The translations under genes and the position numbers were made by a program. Shown in pieces: positions 41,344 to 49,554 of a stretch of DNA of 49,606 bases. Location of the stretch: the NCBI GenBank assembly GCA_944392975.1, contig CALXYN010000010.1, positions 1 to 49,606 of the forward strand, written 5' to 3'. This DNA is from an uncultured Spirochaetaceae bacterium (GTDB lineage Bacteria; Spirochaetota; Spirochaetia; Sphaerochaetales; Sphaerochaetaceae). The first letter of the stretch is position 1. The number at the start of each line of letters is the position of its first letter. A model generated the notes under the pieces. The model searched no databases and was not told the DNA's origin. It worked only from the letters and a program-made list of their open reading frames with translations.

Positions 41344-41770
41344 TTCTCTTCCATTCGTTTACAGCCATTTCATCACAGCGGTTGTTATAGGGATTCTCCG
41401 CATGTCCCTTGACCCATATGAAATTGACATCATGCTGTCTGATGAGAGGAAGCAGCCTTTGCCACAAATCTGTATTGGGTACATTCTTTCCCTTTTTTTT
41501 AAAATCCGCTTTCTCCCAGGAAAAAAGCCATCCTTTCGAAACTGAATTAACAAGATACAGAGAATCAGAGTAGAGATTTACAGCGCAAGGTTCCTTGAGA
41601 AGGGATAAAGCCTCAATGGCAGCAATAAGTTCCATGCGGTTATTAGTCGTCATCGCCTCCCCTCCAGATATCTCCTTCTCAATCTCTCCATACTTGAGAA
41701 TTGCACCCCATCCTCCTGGACCGGGATTGCCAGAACATGCACCATCTGTAAAGATCTCTACGCTCTTCAC
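41333..41770 (-). CDS. rnhA: Ribonuclease HI
   Basis: Cuts RNA in RNA-DNA hybrids. The 145 residues carry the complete catalytic set: Asp9 (FTDGACSGNPGPGGWG), Glu47 (NNRMELIA), Asp69 (YSDSLYL), His123 (KGHAENPYNNRCDEMA) and Asp133. The basic protrusion (WEKADFKKKGKNVPN) is present. Start is GTG with AGGAG seven bases upstream. It overlaps the parvulin stop by 4 nt. Confidence 0.96.
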   Translation of the reverse strand: MKSVEIFTDGACSGNPGPGGWGAILKYGEIEKEISGGEAMTTNNRMELIAAIEALSLLKEPCAVNLYSDSLYLVNSVSKGWLFSWEKADFKKKGKNVPNTDLWQRLLPLIRQHDVNFIWVKGHAENPYNNRCDEMAVNEWKRIKG

Positions 41771-42045
41771 CCTCTTGCTCCTGTCTTTTTGATGATGTGA
41801 AACCCAAATTGTGTTCGGACTGGACGGGAAATTGAACCTGTAGACATTTTCCTGACAGCATTCTCAAAAGGAGCCACCATCTGACCTTCTCCAAACCAGC
41901 CAAGGTCTCCGCCTTTTGATTTTGAAGGACATGTTGAATACTGTCTGGCAAGGGATTCAAAGCTCTCTCCCCTCTTAACTCTCTCATACAGCTTCTCTGC
42001 TGTCGCCTGATCCTTTACTAGAATATGACTAGCCCTGAATTCCAT
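41767..42045 (-). CDS. Parvulin (PpiC-type) peptidyl-prolyl isomerase
   Basis: Single-domain 92-residue parvulin without signal peptide, so a cytosolic folding helper. Motifs ASHILVKDQATAEKLYERV, FESLARQYSTCPSKSKGGDLGWFGEGQMVAPFENAV and FGFHIIKK cover the full domain. I chose the ATG at 42045 (GGAG seven bases upstream); a GTG two codons earlier is too close to that site. It sits inside a coupled operon between the CYTH gene and rnhA. Confidence 0.92.
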   Translation of the reverse strand: MEFRASHILVKDQATAEKLYERVKRGESFESLARQYSTCPSKSKGGDLGWFGEGQMVAPFENAVRKMSTGSISRPVRTQFGFHIIKKTGARG

Positions 42046-42577
42046 TTTCACTCTCCAGAATCATTTCCCTGTACGAACGGGATTCGTAATCTTTCTCACG
42101 CAAACCTACTTCAGCAAGAAGTGAGACTATTTCAAGCCTTGCCTCTTCAACTTCATCATCATCTGATTCAAAGGGTAGAAGGATCTCTATTTCCAGAAAC
42201 CAGCCTAGCGAGTTCACTGAAAGAAGTTCTACATGAGCTCTCTCTGCCATCCATTCGTAGCCGGTCTTTTTCTTAATGAAGAAATCCTCATAGCCCAATG
42301 CATGGAAAAATTCAACTGCAGCTTCTTCCTGCTCTGGAAGAGCCTTGAATTCGAATTCCTCATTACGCTCGCCTTTTTCATCTGAAAAAGTCTTTTTGGT
42401 TGTAAGCTCTACTAGTCCATTGAATCTTCTGATCCGAAGAGCCTGTATCATCTCACCTGGACGCCTGAAATAATGATCGTGTTTATGGACTTCTTTTCCC
42501 TCTCCGAAATGAGAATCAAAGTATGACTTGATTCTCTCAGGCTCAGAAGCCCTTGCCTTTATTTCAATCTCTCTCAT
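42029..42577 (-). CDS. CYTH-domain protein (class IV adenylate cyclase-like)
   Basis: Triphosphate-tunnel family protein. The start MREIEIKARASEP gives the ExExK motif. Basic and acidic tunnel strands follow: IQALRIRRFNGLVELTTKKTF, EEFEFKAL, KKTGYEWMAERAHVELLSVNSLGWFLEIEIL. The 182 residues resemble CyaB, which makes cAMP, but thiamine-triphosphatase or polyphosphatase activity is equally possible. The ATG overlaps the upstream stop (TGATG), so it is translationally coupled. Confidence 0.85.
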   Translation of the reverse strand: MREIEIKARASEPERIKSYFDSHFGEGKEVHKHDHYFRRPGEMIQALRIRRFNGLVELTTKKTFSDEKGERNEEFEFKALPEQEEAAVEFFHALGYEDFFIKKKTGYEWMAERAHVELLSVNSLGWFLEIEILLPFESDDDEVEEARLEIVSLLAEVGLREKDYESRSYREMILESENGIQG

Positions 42578-43356
42578 CAGTATTTCCAGGGGAAGATCAT
42601 CGACTTGAGGGAACGAGGACCGACCTTTTCTCTCTCGTCATAAAGAAGATCATCCCAAGGCAGATGCTTTGGATTCGCATCAGGATTCTCTTCAAGATAA
42701 TCATATTTATACATAAGGAGCTTCATGGCATCCTGAGATGCAAGCTGCATTCCTGTAAGACCTGGAATGATACCGATTGTGAAAATAGAGAGTGCAAGAC
42801 AGATGATACTGTAAACCAGATAGAAAAGCGTGAATCCCATATTTCCACCGACTATCAAAAGGCATTTCTTTGCCGTCTTAAAAGCCCTGTCACCGGGAAG
42901 AAGATTCATAAGGGGGAAATAATATGGCAATGCGAGAATGATAATTATTTCAACCCATATGAGGATTACTGAAATTATATAACCGAATATATTACCAAAA
43001 CTTGCATAGAACGGTATCACAAGCAGAAGATTTGCGAAAAAGAGAATAAGGATAAGGGAGAAAAGCAGCGAATGCCTTATATTCCTCTTCACCCCATTTT
43101 TAAACGCGCCCCATGCATCATGCTGGTAATTCGAATAGTTGTGAGTAACAGATGCTGTACCACCCATCAGGATCGATACGATTACCACAGAGATGGCAAG
43201 ACCAACATAACCGATAGCCCAGTTTGTCTGTCCGACAACCAGAGAAAGCCAGAAAAGACCAAACATCACAACAATGTATCCGATATTGAATAACACCAAT
43301 CCGATAAGATTATCCCAGCCATCAAAAAAAGCTTTCTTAATAAAGAAACCAATCAT
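42577..43356 (-). CDS. Polytopic membrane protein (YesL/DUF624-like)
   Basis: A 259-residue membrane protein with about six hydrophobic helices (IGLVLFNIGYIVVMFGLFWLSLVVG; VGLAISVVIVSILMGGTASV; SLLFSLILILFFANLLLVIPFYA; FGYIISVILIWVEIIIILALPYY; MGFTLFYLVYSIICLALSIFTIGIIPG). The first cytosolic loop (HDAWGAFKNGVKRNIRHSLLF) resembles DUF624/YesL proteins. The C-terminal tail is soluble and charged. Function unknown. It heads the CYTH-parvulin-rnhA operon. Confidence 0.75.
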   Translation of the reverse strand: MIGFFIKKAFFDGWDNLIGLVLFNIGYIVVMFGLFWLSLVVGQTNWAIGYVGLAISVVIVSILMGGTASVTHNYSNYQHDAWGAFKNGVKRNIRHSLLFSLILILFFANLLLVIPFYASFGNIFGYIISVILIWVEIIIILALPYYFPLMNLLPGDRAFKTAKKCLLIVGGNMGFTLFYLVYSIICLALSIFTIGIIPGLTGMQLASQDAMKLLMYKYDYLEENPDANPKHLPWDDLLYDEREKVGPRSLKSMIFPWKY

Positions 43357-43444
43357 ACCCTGAATTTAAGCAATAGTGCGTTCATTTGCAACTGTCCTTC
43401 ACCAAACCAATATAATTTTCATGGCATTTCTTAGCAAAACTGTA

Positions 43445-43592
43445 TTTACAAAAGCATTTCCACATGTTATTTAAATAATCAGTGGCTTAAATGGCATCGC
43501 CAGGTTGCCTAGAAGAGGGACTGCCATAGTCGCCTGCGGAGAAGTCCGGGGCGCAAATCCCCAGTAGGCAGAGCTGCTGGGGACATTTTTTT
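43445..43592 (+). ncRNA. Candidate structured RNA with switch-like terminator upstream of argG
   Basis: A gene-free GC-rich island in AT-rich DNA. A possible promoter is TTTACA (43445-43450), 17 nt, TATTTA (43468-43473). The fold I see: closing stem GCCTA (43507-43511)/TAGGC (43565-43569) around GACT-GCCAT-AGTC (43519-43531), CGGA-GAAG-TCCG (43537-43548) and GGGG-CGCAAAT-CCCC (43548-43562), though the last two compete for one base. A strong terminator, CCCCAGTAG/CTGCTGGGG (43559-43582) plus T7 (43586-43592), reuses the 3' halves of these stems, so the two folds exclude each other. It lacks the SRP 4.5S, tmRNA and RNase P signatures. It may be a small RNA or a riboswitch. Confidence 0.55.
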
Positions 43593-43655
43593 CAGCTTCT
43601 TATAACTTAATAAATTCATGCAATATGCAGAAATGAAATCAAAATTACAATTTTA

Positions 43656-43705
43656 TTGAATAAATATGCAAAAACTCTTGAATATATTTTATTAATATGC
43701 ATAAT
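43656..43705 (+). promoter_or_regulatory. argG promoter with ARG-box-like operators
   Basis: TTGAAT (43678-43683), a 16-nt spacer and CATAAT (43700-43705) form a promoter whose start lies just before the AGGAG site of argG (43716-43720). TTGAATAAATATGCAA (43656-43671) is one base off the ArgR consensus TGAATwwwwATTCA core. A second half-match (TGAATATATTTTAT) overlaps the -35. Arginine repression is likely. Confidence 0.5.
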
Positions 43706-43730
43706 AGCAGCCATCAGGAGATAAAGACAA

Positions 43731-44963
43731 ATGAAAGAGAAAGTCATTCTTGCATATTCTGGTGGACTTGATACATCAGTCATCCTTAAGTGGCTCGCAA
43801 ACAAGGGCTTCGATGTTATTGCTTATGTTGCAGATGTAGGTCAGAAGGAAGACTTCAAGGCTGTCGAAGAAAAGGCATATGCAACAGGTGCTTCTAAGGT
43901 ATATATTGAGGACCTCAAGAAACCTCTTGTAACTGATTACATATTCCCTGCTCTCAAGGCAAATACAATATATGAAGGCACATACATGCTCGGCACTTCC
44001 CTTGCAAGACCTATCATCGCAAAAAGACATATAGAGATTGCAAAGAAAGAGGGAACGAAATACGTCGCACATGGTGCTACAGGAAAGGGCAATGACCAGG
44101 TAAGATTCGAGTTCGGTTATTACATGAATATGCCGGATGTCAAAATCATCAGTCCATGGAAGGATGAGGAATGGCTTAACCAGTTTGAAGGCAGAAGCGA
44201 TATGCTGAAATATGCTGAGGAAAACGGTATTCCAGTCAAGGCAACAACAAAGAAGCCTTACAGCGAAGACGAGAACCTTATCCACATTTCTCATGAAGCT
44301 GGTATCCTCGAGGATCCATCAAAGAGATGCCCTGAAGATGTATACTCACTTACACTCTCTCCGGAAAAGGCAAATGATAAGGAAACGATACTTTCCATCT
44401 ACTTCAAGGATGGTGTTCCTCAGAGCATCAAGAATGAGGGAGATGGCACTGTCGTGACAGATCCTGTAGAAATGATTCTGTATCTCAACAAAATGGGCCA
44501 TGACAATGCTATTGGAAGAGTCGATATGGTTGAGAACAGGTTCATCGGCATCAAGAGCCGCGGTGTTTATGAAACTCCGGGTTGCGAGATTCTCTGGAAG
44601 GCACACCACAATCTTGAAGGGCTGACAATGGACAAAGAAGCAATGCATCTGAGAGACATGCTTTCTCCAAAATATGCAGAGCTTATCTATAACGGATATT
44701 GGGGAGCTCCTGAATTCAACATGCTTACCGCACTCTTCAATGAAAGCCAGAAGTTTGTAACAGGAAAAGCAACTGTAGCTCTTTACAAAGGCAATGTGAT
44801 CAACGCAGGAATTGAATCCGGATGTTCTCTTTACAATGAGGATCTCGGATCCATGGATAAAGCCGGTGGCTACCACCCGATAGATTGCAAAGGCTTTATC
44901 AACATAAACGCAATCCGCTTGATGGCTTCATCAATAAGAGAAGCAAAAGGCATCGATTGCTGA
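43731..44963 (+). CDS. argG: Argininosuccinate synthase
   Basis: Joins citrulline and aspartate using ATP in arginine synthesis. The 410 residues begin [22 protein letters not shown], the ATP pyrophosphatase loop. [69 protein letters not shown] and [25 protein letters not shown] are all canonical. Ribosome site AGGAG. No argH or other arginine gene is nearby, so it may serve citrulline recycling. It is ended by a strong terminator. Confidence 0.97.
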   Translation: MKEKVILAYSGGLDTSVILKWLANKGFDVIAYVADVGQKEDFKAVEEKAYATGASKVYIEDLKKPLVTDYIFPALKANTIYEGTYMLGTSLARPIIAKRHIEIAKKEGTKYVAHGATGKGNDQVRFEFGYYMNMPDVKIISPWKDEEWLNQFEGRSDMLKYAEENGIPVKATTKKPYSEDENLIHISHEAGILEDPSKRCPEDVYSLTLSPEKANDKETILSIYFKDGVPQSIKNEGDGTVVTDPVEMILYLNKMGHDNAIGRVDMVENRFIGIKSRGVYETPGCEILWKAHHNLEGLTMDKEAMHLRDMLSPKYAELIYNGYWGAPEFNMLTALFNESQKFVTGKATVALYKGNVINAGIESGCSLYNEDLGSMDKAGGYHPIDCKGFININAIRLMASSIREAKGIDC

Positions 44964-44968
44964 TACTG

Positions 44969-44988
44969 AGGGGACCTGCGGGTCCCCT
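44969..44988 (+). terminator. Terminator of argG
   Basis: AGGGGACC, loop TGCG, GGTCCCCT followed by TT. It begins 6 nt after the stop codon. Confidence 0.85.
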
Positions 44989-44991
44989 TTA

Positions 44992-45111
44992 TCATTGTTC
45001 GTCGGAAAGACCCTCTGCCCTTCCCATCCATTCAAGAACAACACCGTCATCAGGAGACCATGAACCGTAGATGATCTCCTCATCTTCCTTTTTTTCCGTT
45101 TCTTTTTCCAT
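44992..45111 (-). CDS. Possible 39-residue acidic protein
   Basis: A short open frame, MEKETEKKEDEEII followed by YGSWSPDDGVVLEWMG and RAEGLSDEQ. The second part has a protein-like mix of Trp, Tyr and Gly rather than a random composition. It fills the gap between argG and brnQ and starts 37 nt from the brnQ ATG in the opposite direction. The nearest ribosome-like site (GAGG) is about 15 nt upstream, too far to be convincing. It could be a real micro-gene or chance. Confidence 0.4.
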   Translation of the reverse strand: MEKETEKKEDEEIIYGSWSPDDGVVLEWMGRAEGLSDEQ

Positions 45112-45148
45112 GATGTGTTTTTCGCCTCTTCAATGTATATTAAGACAT

Positions 45149-46393
45149 ATGACAACATCTAAGGAACGTTTTCAGCTCGCTTTTACGGTATTTGCAATGT
45201 TTTTTGGGGCAGGTAATCTGATATTCCCTGTATTTCTTGCTTATAAAGCAGGTGGAAACATAATCCCGGCATTCACAGGTTTTGCACTTACAGCAATAGG
45301 CTGTCCAATGCTCGCGCTCATTGCTGTTGGAAAAGGAAATTCGCTTGAGAGCATAGGAAATAGAATTCATCCTCTTTTCAGCAGGATTTTCACTATCATT
45401 ATATATCTTGCCATCGGTCCGTGTCTGGCAATCCCACGAACATCAAGTACGAGCTTTGAAATGGTCGCAGCAGCTACAGGAAATGCATCAACATTTTTCA
45501 GTATCGTCTATTCTTTTATATTCTTTGCCATTGCTGGAATCATCGCCATTCATCCTGAGAAACTCACCAAAACCCTTGGAAGAATACTTGCTCCAATTCT
45601 TCTGCTTCTCATCCTTGCCCTTTTTCTAGGCACAATCAAAGCAAACGCTGCTATGAATATTACAGCTGAAGAATATGCAGCCTCTCCTTTTGCAAAAGGT
45701 TTCACGGAAGGCTACCAGACAATGGATGCAATAGCCGGGCTGGTTTTCGGAACTGTACTTGCATTGAATCTTGAAGATATGGGAAAGCGCGGTAAAGAAG
45801 AAAAGAAAGAAGGAAAAATCGCAGCAATAGGAGGAGGGATAATCCTTCTGATTGTTTACTCCATTCTTGCATTAATAGGGACAAAAGCAAATGTATTTGC
45901 CCCTGATGCCACGAACGGTGCTGATATTCTTTCAGGGGCTGCAGCTTTCATCTCTTCGGATTATGGCAGAATCCTTATAGCTGTGATATTCGTCATTGCA
46001 TGCTTCAATACATCAGTTGGATTATTGTCTTCATGCGGTGAATACTTCACCAGAATATATCCACGGCTTTCAAGAACTGGCTGGATTGCGGTTTTTGCGC
46101 TTGTTTCCGCGGTAATAGCCAATGTCGGACTGGAAACGATCATCAGCCTCTCCGGTCCTGTTCTGGAATTCATTTATCCTGCCGCAATAATACTTACAAT
46201 AATCACTATAATCCCGGGAAGCGAAAATATGCATATAGCTTATATATGCGGAACAACAGCGGCCCTTGCCTCCTCCCTGCTTCCTATTCTGGGAGTGCCG
46301 CTGCCACTCAGCGCCAGTGGATTTGGGTGGCTCATTCCATCCGTCGTATTTACTGTACTGGGCATCATAATCGACAAGAAAAAAGCTGCTTGA
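45149..46393 (+). CDS. brnQ: Branched-chain amino acid transporter (BrnQ/LIVCS family)
   Basis: Na+- or H+-coupled importer of Leu, Ile and Val in the inner membrane. The 414 residues from MTTSKERFQLAFTVFAMFFGAGNLIFPVFLAYKAG show the BrnQ signature at TM1, followed by about eleven more helices, including GPCLAIPRTSSTSFEMV and VFGTVLALNLEDMGKRGKEEKK. I chose the ATG at 45149 because the 26 extra residues of a longer frame (from 45071) are not family-like and lie over the promoter region. No Shine-Dalgarno is obvious. Confidence 0.92.
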   Translation: MTTSKERFQLAFTVFAMFFGAGNLIFPVFLAYKAGGNIIPAFTGFALTAIGCPMLALIAVGKGNSLESIGNRIHPLFSRIFTIIIYLAIGPCLAIPRTSSTSFEMVAAATGNASTFFSIVYSFIFFAIAGIIAIHPEKLTKTLGRILAPILLLLILALFLGTIKANAAMNITAEEYAASPFAKGFTEGYQTMDAIAGLVFGTVLALNLEDMGKRGKEEKKEGKIAAIGGGIILLIVYSILALIGTKANVFAPDATNGADILSGAAAFISSDYGRILIAVIFVIACFNTSVGLLSSCGEYFTRIYPRLSRTGWIAVFALVSAVIANVGLETIISLSGPVLEFIYPAAIILTIITIIPGSENMHIAYICGTTAALASSLLPILGVPLPLSASGFGWLIPSVVFTVLGIIIDKKKAA

Positions 46394-46414
46394 AGCACTA
46401 CCTCAAACAGCTTT
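46379..46414 (-). terminator. Terminator between brnQ and the barrel gene
   Basis: AAAGCTG-C-TTGA and TCAA-A-CAGCTTT form an 11-bp stem with one mismatch (46382-46414). On the minus strand it is followed by TTTTTT, fitting termination of the barrel operon. The brnQ stop codon lies inside the stem. Confidence 0.7.
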
Positions 46415-46435
46415 GATTAAACAAATGATTATTCC

Positions 46436-47665
46436 TTATCTGTCATAACCAAGATTTATGCGGACCGTGAATCCATCAAGACCATAGGAACCTGCAGTAT
46501 CACCAAACTCCTGACGATAATATGCGACATCGACCTTGAAAGCCCAGAGATCAAGTCCCAAACCAAGAGACCAGTAACCCTGGCTAAGACCTGCGCGGAT
46601 ATCAAGGAAGCTGAGAACTCTTACCTCTGCACCTATATTCAGGTGATACATGAAATCGCGGAAAGTGAAATCATCGGTCGTGCACATTCCAACAAGATCA
46701 CGGAAATCGATAGCAACTGTCGGACTAAGATACCATGTGTCATAAGACCATCCGAAACCAGCATCAAGCGACCAGTCTGTATCGAAGGAGAAACGCATTG
46801 AATCATCAGCCTTTCCTCCGAATGGATCACTTCCGAAGGCCTCAAATCCTGAATGCTGTGTCATGTAATAGCGACCATTCATGTTTCTTGAGACAAGGCC
46901 AAAGGAGAAACCATATGGCATATTCACATTGATACCGATGTCGAAAGGAATCGCAAAACCTGCCATTACATAATGCTGACTGATATCGAAATTATCCATA
47001 TCTGAAAGCAGCTCAGCACTGAAAACATCTGTAAAGGCAAGATAGCTGAACCTTACCATGGCACCGACATCAATAGAGAAATCCATTGGAAGCTCGAAGC
47101 GATATCCATAACCGAGAGATATCGCAGCTCTCAATTCTCCAAAGAGATCGGACTGAAGACCATATCTTCCATTATCTGCAAAAGTATTTACACCAAACGT
47201 AGTATTGATACCAAGTCCAAAACCGCCGACTGTGAAGGACATTGCGGCATCAAGATCAAGCAGGCGACCATAACCTTCCTGAATGCCACTTGCCATATTG
47301 ACAAGCGAACCAAGACTGAAAAGATCTCCGCCACCCTTTACTGCATCATAAAGATGATAAGCAGTCAGCTGCACAGATGGTGCAGAAATCTGCAAACGCT
47401 TAGATGCGAGAGCTGCAGGGTTAACATAGAAAGTATCACTTCTACCTGTTACAGCGACACCTGTCGTACCCATACCACGGACACGAGCTGTAAGGGGCTG
47501 ATACGGCTTGAGGAGGGAACCAAAAGCATTGCCATCAGCAGGAATTCTAAGATCAACTGGGTCAGGTTCGACAATTGGCGGTTCCTCTGGTGGTACAGTA
47601 TCATCTGCTGTAATAAATGAAAGAGAGAAAATAAGAATCAATAAAGCAAGCAAAATCTTTTTCAT
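46436..47665 (-). CDS. Outer-membrane beta-barrel protein (UPF0164/FadL-like)
   Basis: A 409-residue exported protein, MKKILLALLILIFSLSFITADD, cleaved after about residue 20. A proline-rich spacer (DDTVPPEEPPIVEPDPVDL) follows. The segment ARVRGMGTTGVAVTGRSDTFYVNPAALASKRLQI is the shared entry of spirochaete UPF0164/FadL-type barrels. The rest alternates aromatic and polar residues in strand-length units and ends in a strand (GLDGFTVRINLGYDR), though without a terminal Phe. It may transport hydrophobic nutrients. It overlaps the upstream lipoprotein gene by 4 nt. Confidence 0.82.
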   Translation of the reverse strand: MKKILLALLILIFSLSFITADDTVPPEEPPIVEPDPVDLRIPADGNAFGSLLKPYQPLTARVRGMGTTGVAVTGRSDTFYVNPAALASKRLQISAPSVQLTAYHLYDAVKGGGDLFSLGSLVNMASGIQEGYGRLLDLDAAMSFTVGGFGLGINTTFGVNTFADNGRYGLQSDLFGELRAAISLGYGYRFELPMDFSIDVGAMVRFSYLAFTDVFSAELLSDMDNFDISQHYVMAGFAIPFDIGINVNMPYGFSFGLVSRNMNGRYYMTQHSGFEAFGSDPFGGKADDSMRFSFDTDWSLDAGFGWSYDTWYLSPTVAIDFRDLVGMCTTDDFTFRDFMYHLNIGAEVRVLSFLDIRAGLSQGYWSLGLGLDLWAFKVDVAYYRQEFGDTAGSYGLDGFTVRINLGYDR

Positions 47666-48462
47666 ACGGTTTCCTCTCCTTCTGTAGTACCTTCGCCTGT
47701 CTCCCCTTCATCTGGTTCTGGAGAATTCAGCGATGACATAAGTTCATCAATCACGCCATTGAGATCGAGATTGCTGAATACAGTCGATGACTTGACTGTA
47801 TTGAACATCTTCAATGCCTCGTTTGCAGCATCGACAACTTTGTCCACATCCACATCCTCACCCTCGCTCTTATTGAGTTCGGCAAGGATTGTATCTGCAA
47901 CCGATGCAATGGACTTGATGATTACAACATCACCCTTTGTCGGTGTGTAAGCACCTTCTACTCCATTGATTCCATCAACAAGCTTCTTCAAGTCGTTCAC
48001 AGCGGTTTTCGCAGTATTCTTAAGGCCTGATGGAATGTCCTCTGAAGATTCAATGGATTCAAGAAGAGAATCGATATTCTCATCAGTAAAATCATCGAAT
48101 GAGATATCAGAATCCATATTCTTATTTACTTCAGCAAGAATCGTGTCAACCTCAGTTCTTATTGTCTCAGATGCTTCAGTTGTGGTCTTTGAAAGACTTT
48201 CGAGCATCTTCGATTCTGTATCAGGATTCCTAGTAGCCTTGACAACAAGATCTACGATTTTGTCATATGAAGGCTCTTCCGGATTTTCTTCTCCGCCGAT
48301 AATCAGATCAATCTGCTCTTCCAGCTGATTGATTGTCTCTGCTCCACCAACGCCACCAAGGACATTTGTACCAAACTTTCTCATGAAGGTTTCGGCATCA
48401 CAAGATGGAATCAAAAGAAGGGCAGCCACGATAAGCACTGCAACAATAGAACGTTTGGTCAT
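47662..48462 (-). CDS. Lipoprotein, alpha-helical, unknown function
   Basis: A 266-residue protein starting MTKRSIVAVLIVAALLLIPSCDAE, with probable acylated cysteine at 21; the proline two before it is unusual. I chose the ATG at 48462, five bases after GGAGG. The body is acidic, mostly helical and Asp/Glu/Ser-rich (TIRTEVDTILAEVNKNMDSDISFDDFTDENIDSLLESIESSEDIP), with a related segment repeated later (ASVADTILAELNKSEGEDVDVDKVVDAANEAL). The tail is Gly/Glu/Thr. Coupling to the barrel gene suggests it partners that protein. No family recognised. Confidence 0.78.
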   Translation of the reverse strand: MTKRSIVAVLIVAALLLIPSCDAETFMRKFGTNVLGGVGGAETINQLEEQIDLIIGGEENPEEPSYDKIVDLVVKATRNPDTESKMLESLSKTTTEASETIRTEVDTILAEVNKNMDSDISFDDFTDENIDSLLESIESSEDIPSGLKNTAKTAVNDLKKLVDGINGVEGAYTPTKGDVVIIKSIASVADTILAELNKSEGEDVDVDKVVDAANEALKMFNTVKSSTVFSNLDLNGVIDELMSSLNSPEPDEGETGEGTTEGEETV

Positions 48463-48552
48463 CATTCCCTCCATAACCCGTTTACGCTCGCGCATTACTG
48501 CATCTAAATTATTAACACAGAATACAGAAAAAGGTTACAGTAAATATGCCAC

Positions 48553-48581
48553 TTGAACAAGAACTGATTATATGCCATATT
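48553..48581 (+). promoter_or_regulatory. Candidate promoter of rpsB-tsf
   Basis: TTGAAC (48553-48558), a 17-nt spacer, CATATT (48576-48581). It would give a leader of about 84 nt. A second possible -10, TATAGT, lies near 48625. Confidence 0.4.
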
Positions 48582-48631
48582 CTTTCCGACTGCATTATGC
48601 AGATTTTCCGCCCGTATGGGTGAGATATAGT

Positions 48632-48656
48632 GCTTGGAGACGCTAATGCGTCAAGC
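48632..48656 (+). promoter_or_regulatory. rpsB leader hairpin
   Basis: GCTT/AAGC outer stem and GACGC/GCGTC inner stem with loop TAAT and a three-base bulge GGA, ending 5 nt before the GGAGG site. The position suits S2-dependent autoregulation known in other bacteria. A 13-nt palindrome CTGCATTATGCAG (48590-48602) lies upstream. Confidence 0.45.
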
Positions 48657-48671
48657 GAATGGAGGATTACT

Positions 48672-49544
48672 ATGGCAGTAGTAACCATGAAGAGCCTCTT
48701 GGAGGCTGGCGTACATTTCGGCCATCAGACAAAGAGATGGAATCCGAAAATGGCTCGTTTCATCTTCACAGAGAGAAACGGAATTCACATCATCGATCTT
48801 CAGAAGACCTCAGCATGCATTGTAGAGGCATATGAAGCAGTAAGAACACAGGTAAAGAACGGCAAGCAGATTCTCTTCGTAGGTACGAAGAAGCAGGCTC
48901 AGCAGGCAATTGAGACTGAAGCTAAGAGATGCGGTATGCCGTATGTATCAAACCGCTGGCTTGGCGGTATGCTCACAAACTTCACAACTATCAAGAAAAG
49001 CATTGCAAAGCTTAAGAAAATTGAAAGAATGGAAGCAGACGGAACCTTCGATTCACTCACAAAGAAGGAAGTCGCTCTCTATACAAAGGAAAAGAACAAG
49101 CTCGAGAAGAACCTTGGCGGTATCAAGGATATGAAGGAGCTTCCTGGAGCAATCTTCATCATCGATACAAAGAAGGAGGCTCTTGCTGTAGCAGAAGCAA
49201 AGAGACTTGGAATTCCTGTTATCGCAGTCGTTGATACAAACTGTGATCCTACAGACATCACCTACCCTATTCCTGGCAACGATGATGCAATCAGGGCAAT
49301 CTCCCTTTTTGTTGAAATCATCGCAAATGCAATCATTGATGCAGACAGCGAAGCTGGTATCCAGATCGTAGAGTCACTCGATGACGAGGAAGAAACAGCA
49401 ATTGCAGAGGGTCCAGTTGAGGACAAGGATGAAGCAGCAGACGATGAGACTGTAGACTATTCAAATTACGAACCTTCCGCAGACGAAGCCGCAAAGGATG
49501 AGGACGAGGCTGCAGAAGAGGAAGAAGAGAATTTCAATAACTAA
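48672..49544 (+). CDS. rpsB: 30S ribosomal protein S2
   Basis: Small-subunit protein. The 290 residues from [46 protein letters not shown] carry the complete S2 fold: [87 protein letters not shown]. After it comes an unusually long acidic tail of about 55 residues ([24 protein letters not shown]...). The start at 48672 has GGAGG at the right distance; the longer frame from 48630 is leader. Confidence 0.97.
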   Translation: MAVVTMKSLLEAGVHFGHQTKRWNPKMARFIFTERNGIHIIDLQKTSACIVEAYEAVRTQVKNGKQILFVGTKKQAQQAIETEAKRCGMPYVSNRWLGGMLTNFTTIKKSIAKLKKIERMEADGTFDSLTKKEVALYTKEKNKLEKNLGGIKDMKELPGAIFIIDTKKEALAVAEAKRLGIPVIAVVDTNCDPTDITYPIPGNDDAIRAISLFVEIIANAIIDADSEAGIQIVESLDDEEETAIAEGPVEDKDEAADDETVDYSNYEPSADEAAKDEDEAAEEEEENFNN

Positions 49545-49554
49545 GGAGAGGAAT

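Noticed and set aside
43483-43592. 4.5S SRP RNA, because of size and a TCCGG motif
   Set aside because: The conserved GGAA tetraloop and AGCAGCC symmetric loop of SRP domain IV are absent.
44931-45158. 75-codon leftward open frame
   Set aside because: It runs through the argG terminator and the end of argG; the 39-codon frame in another register is the more protein-like one.
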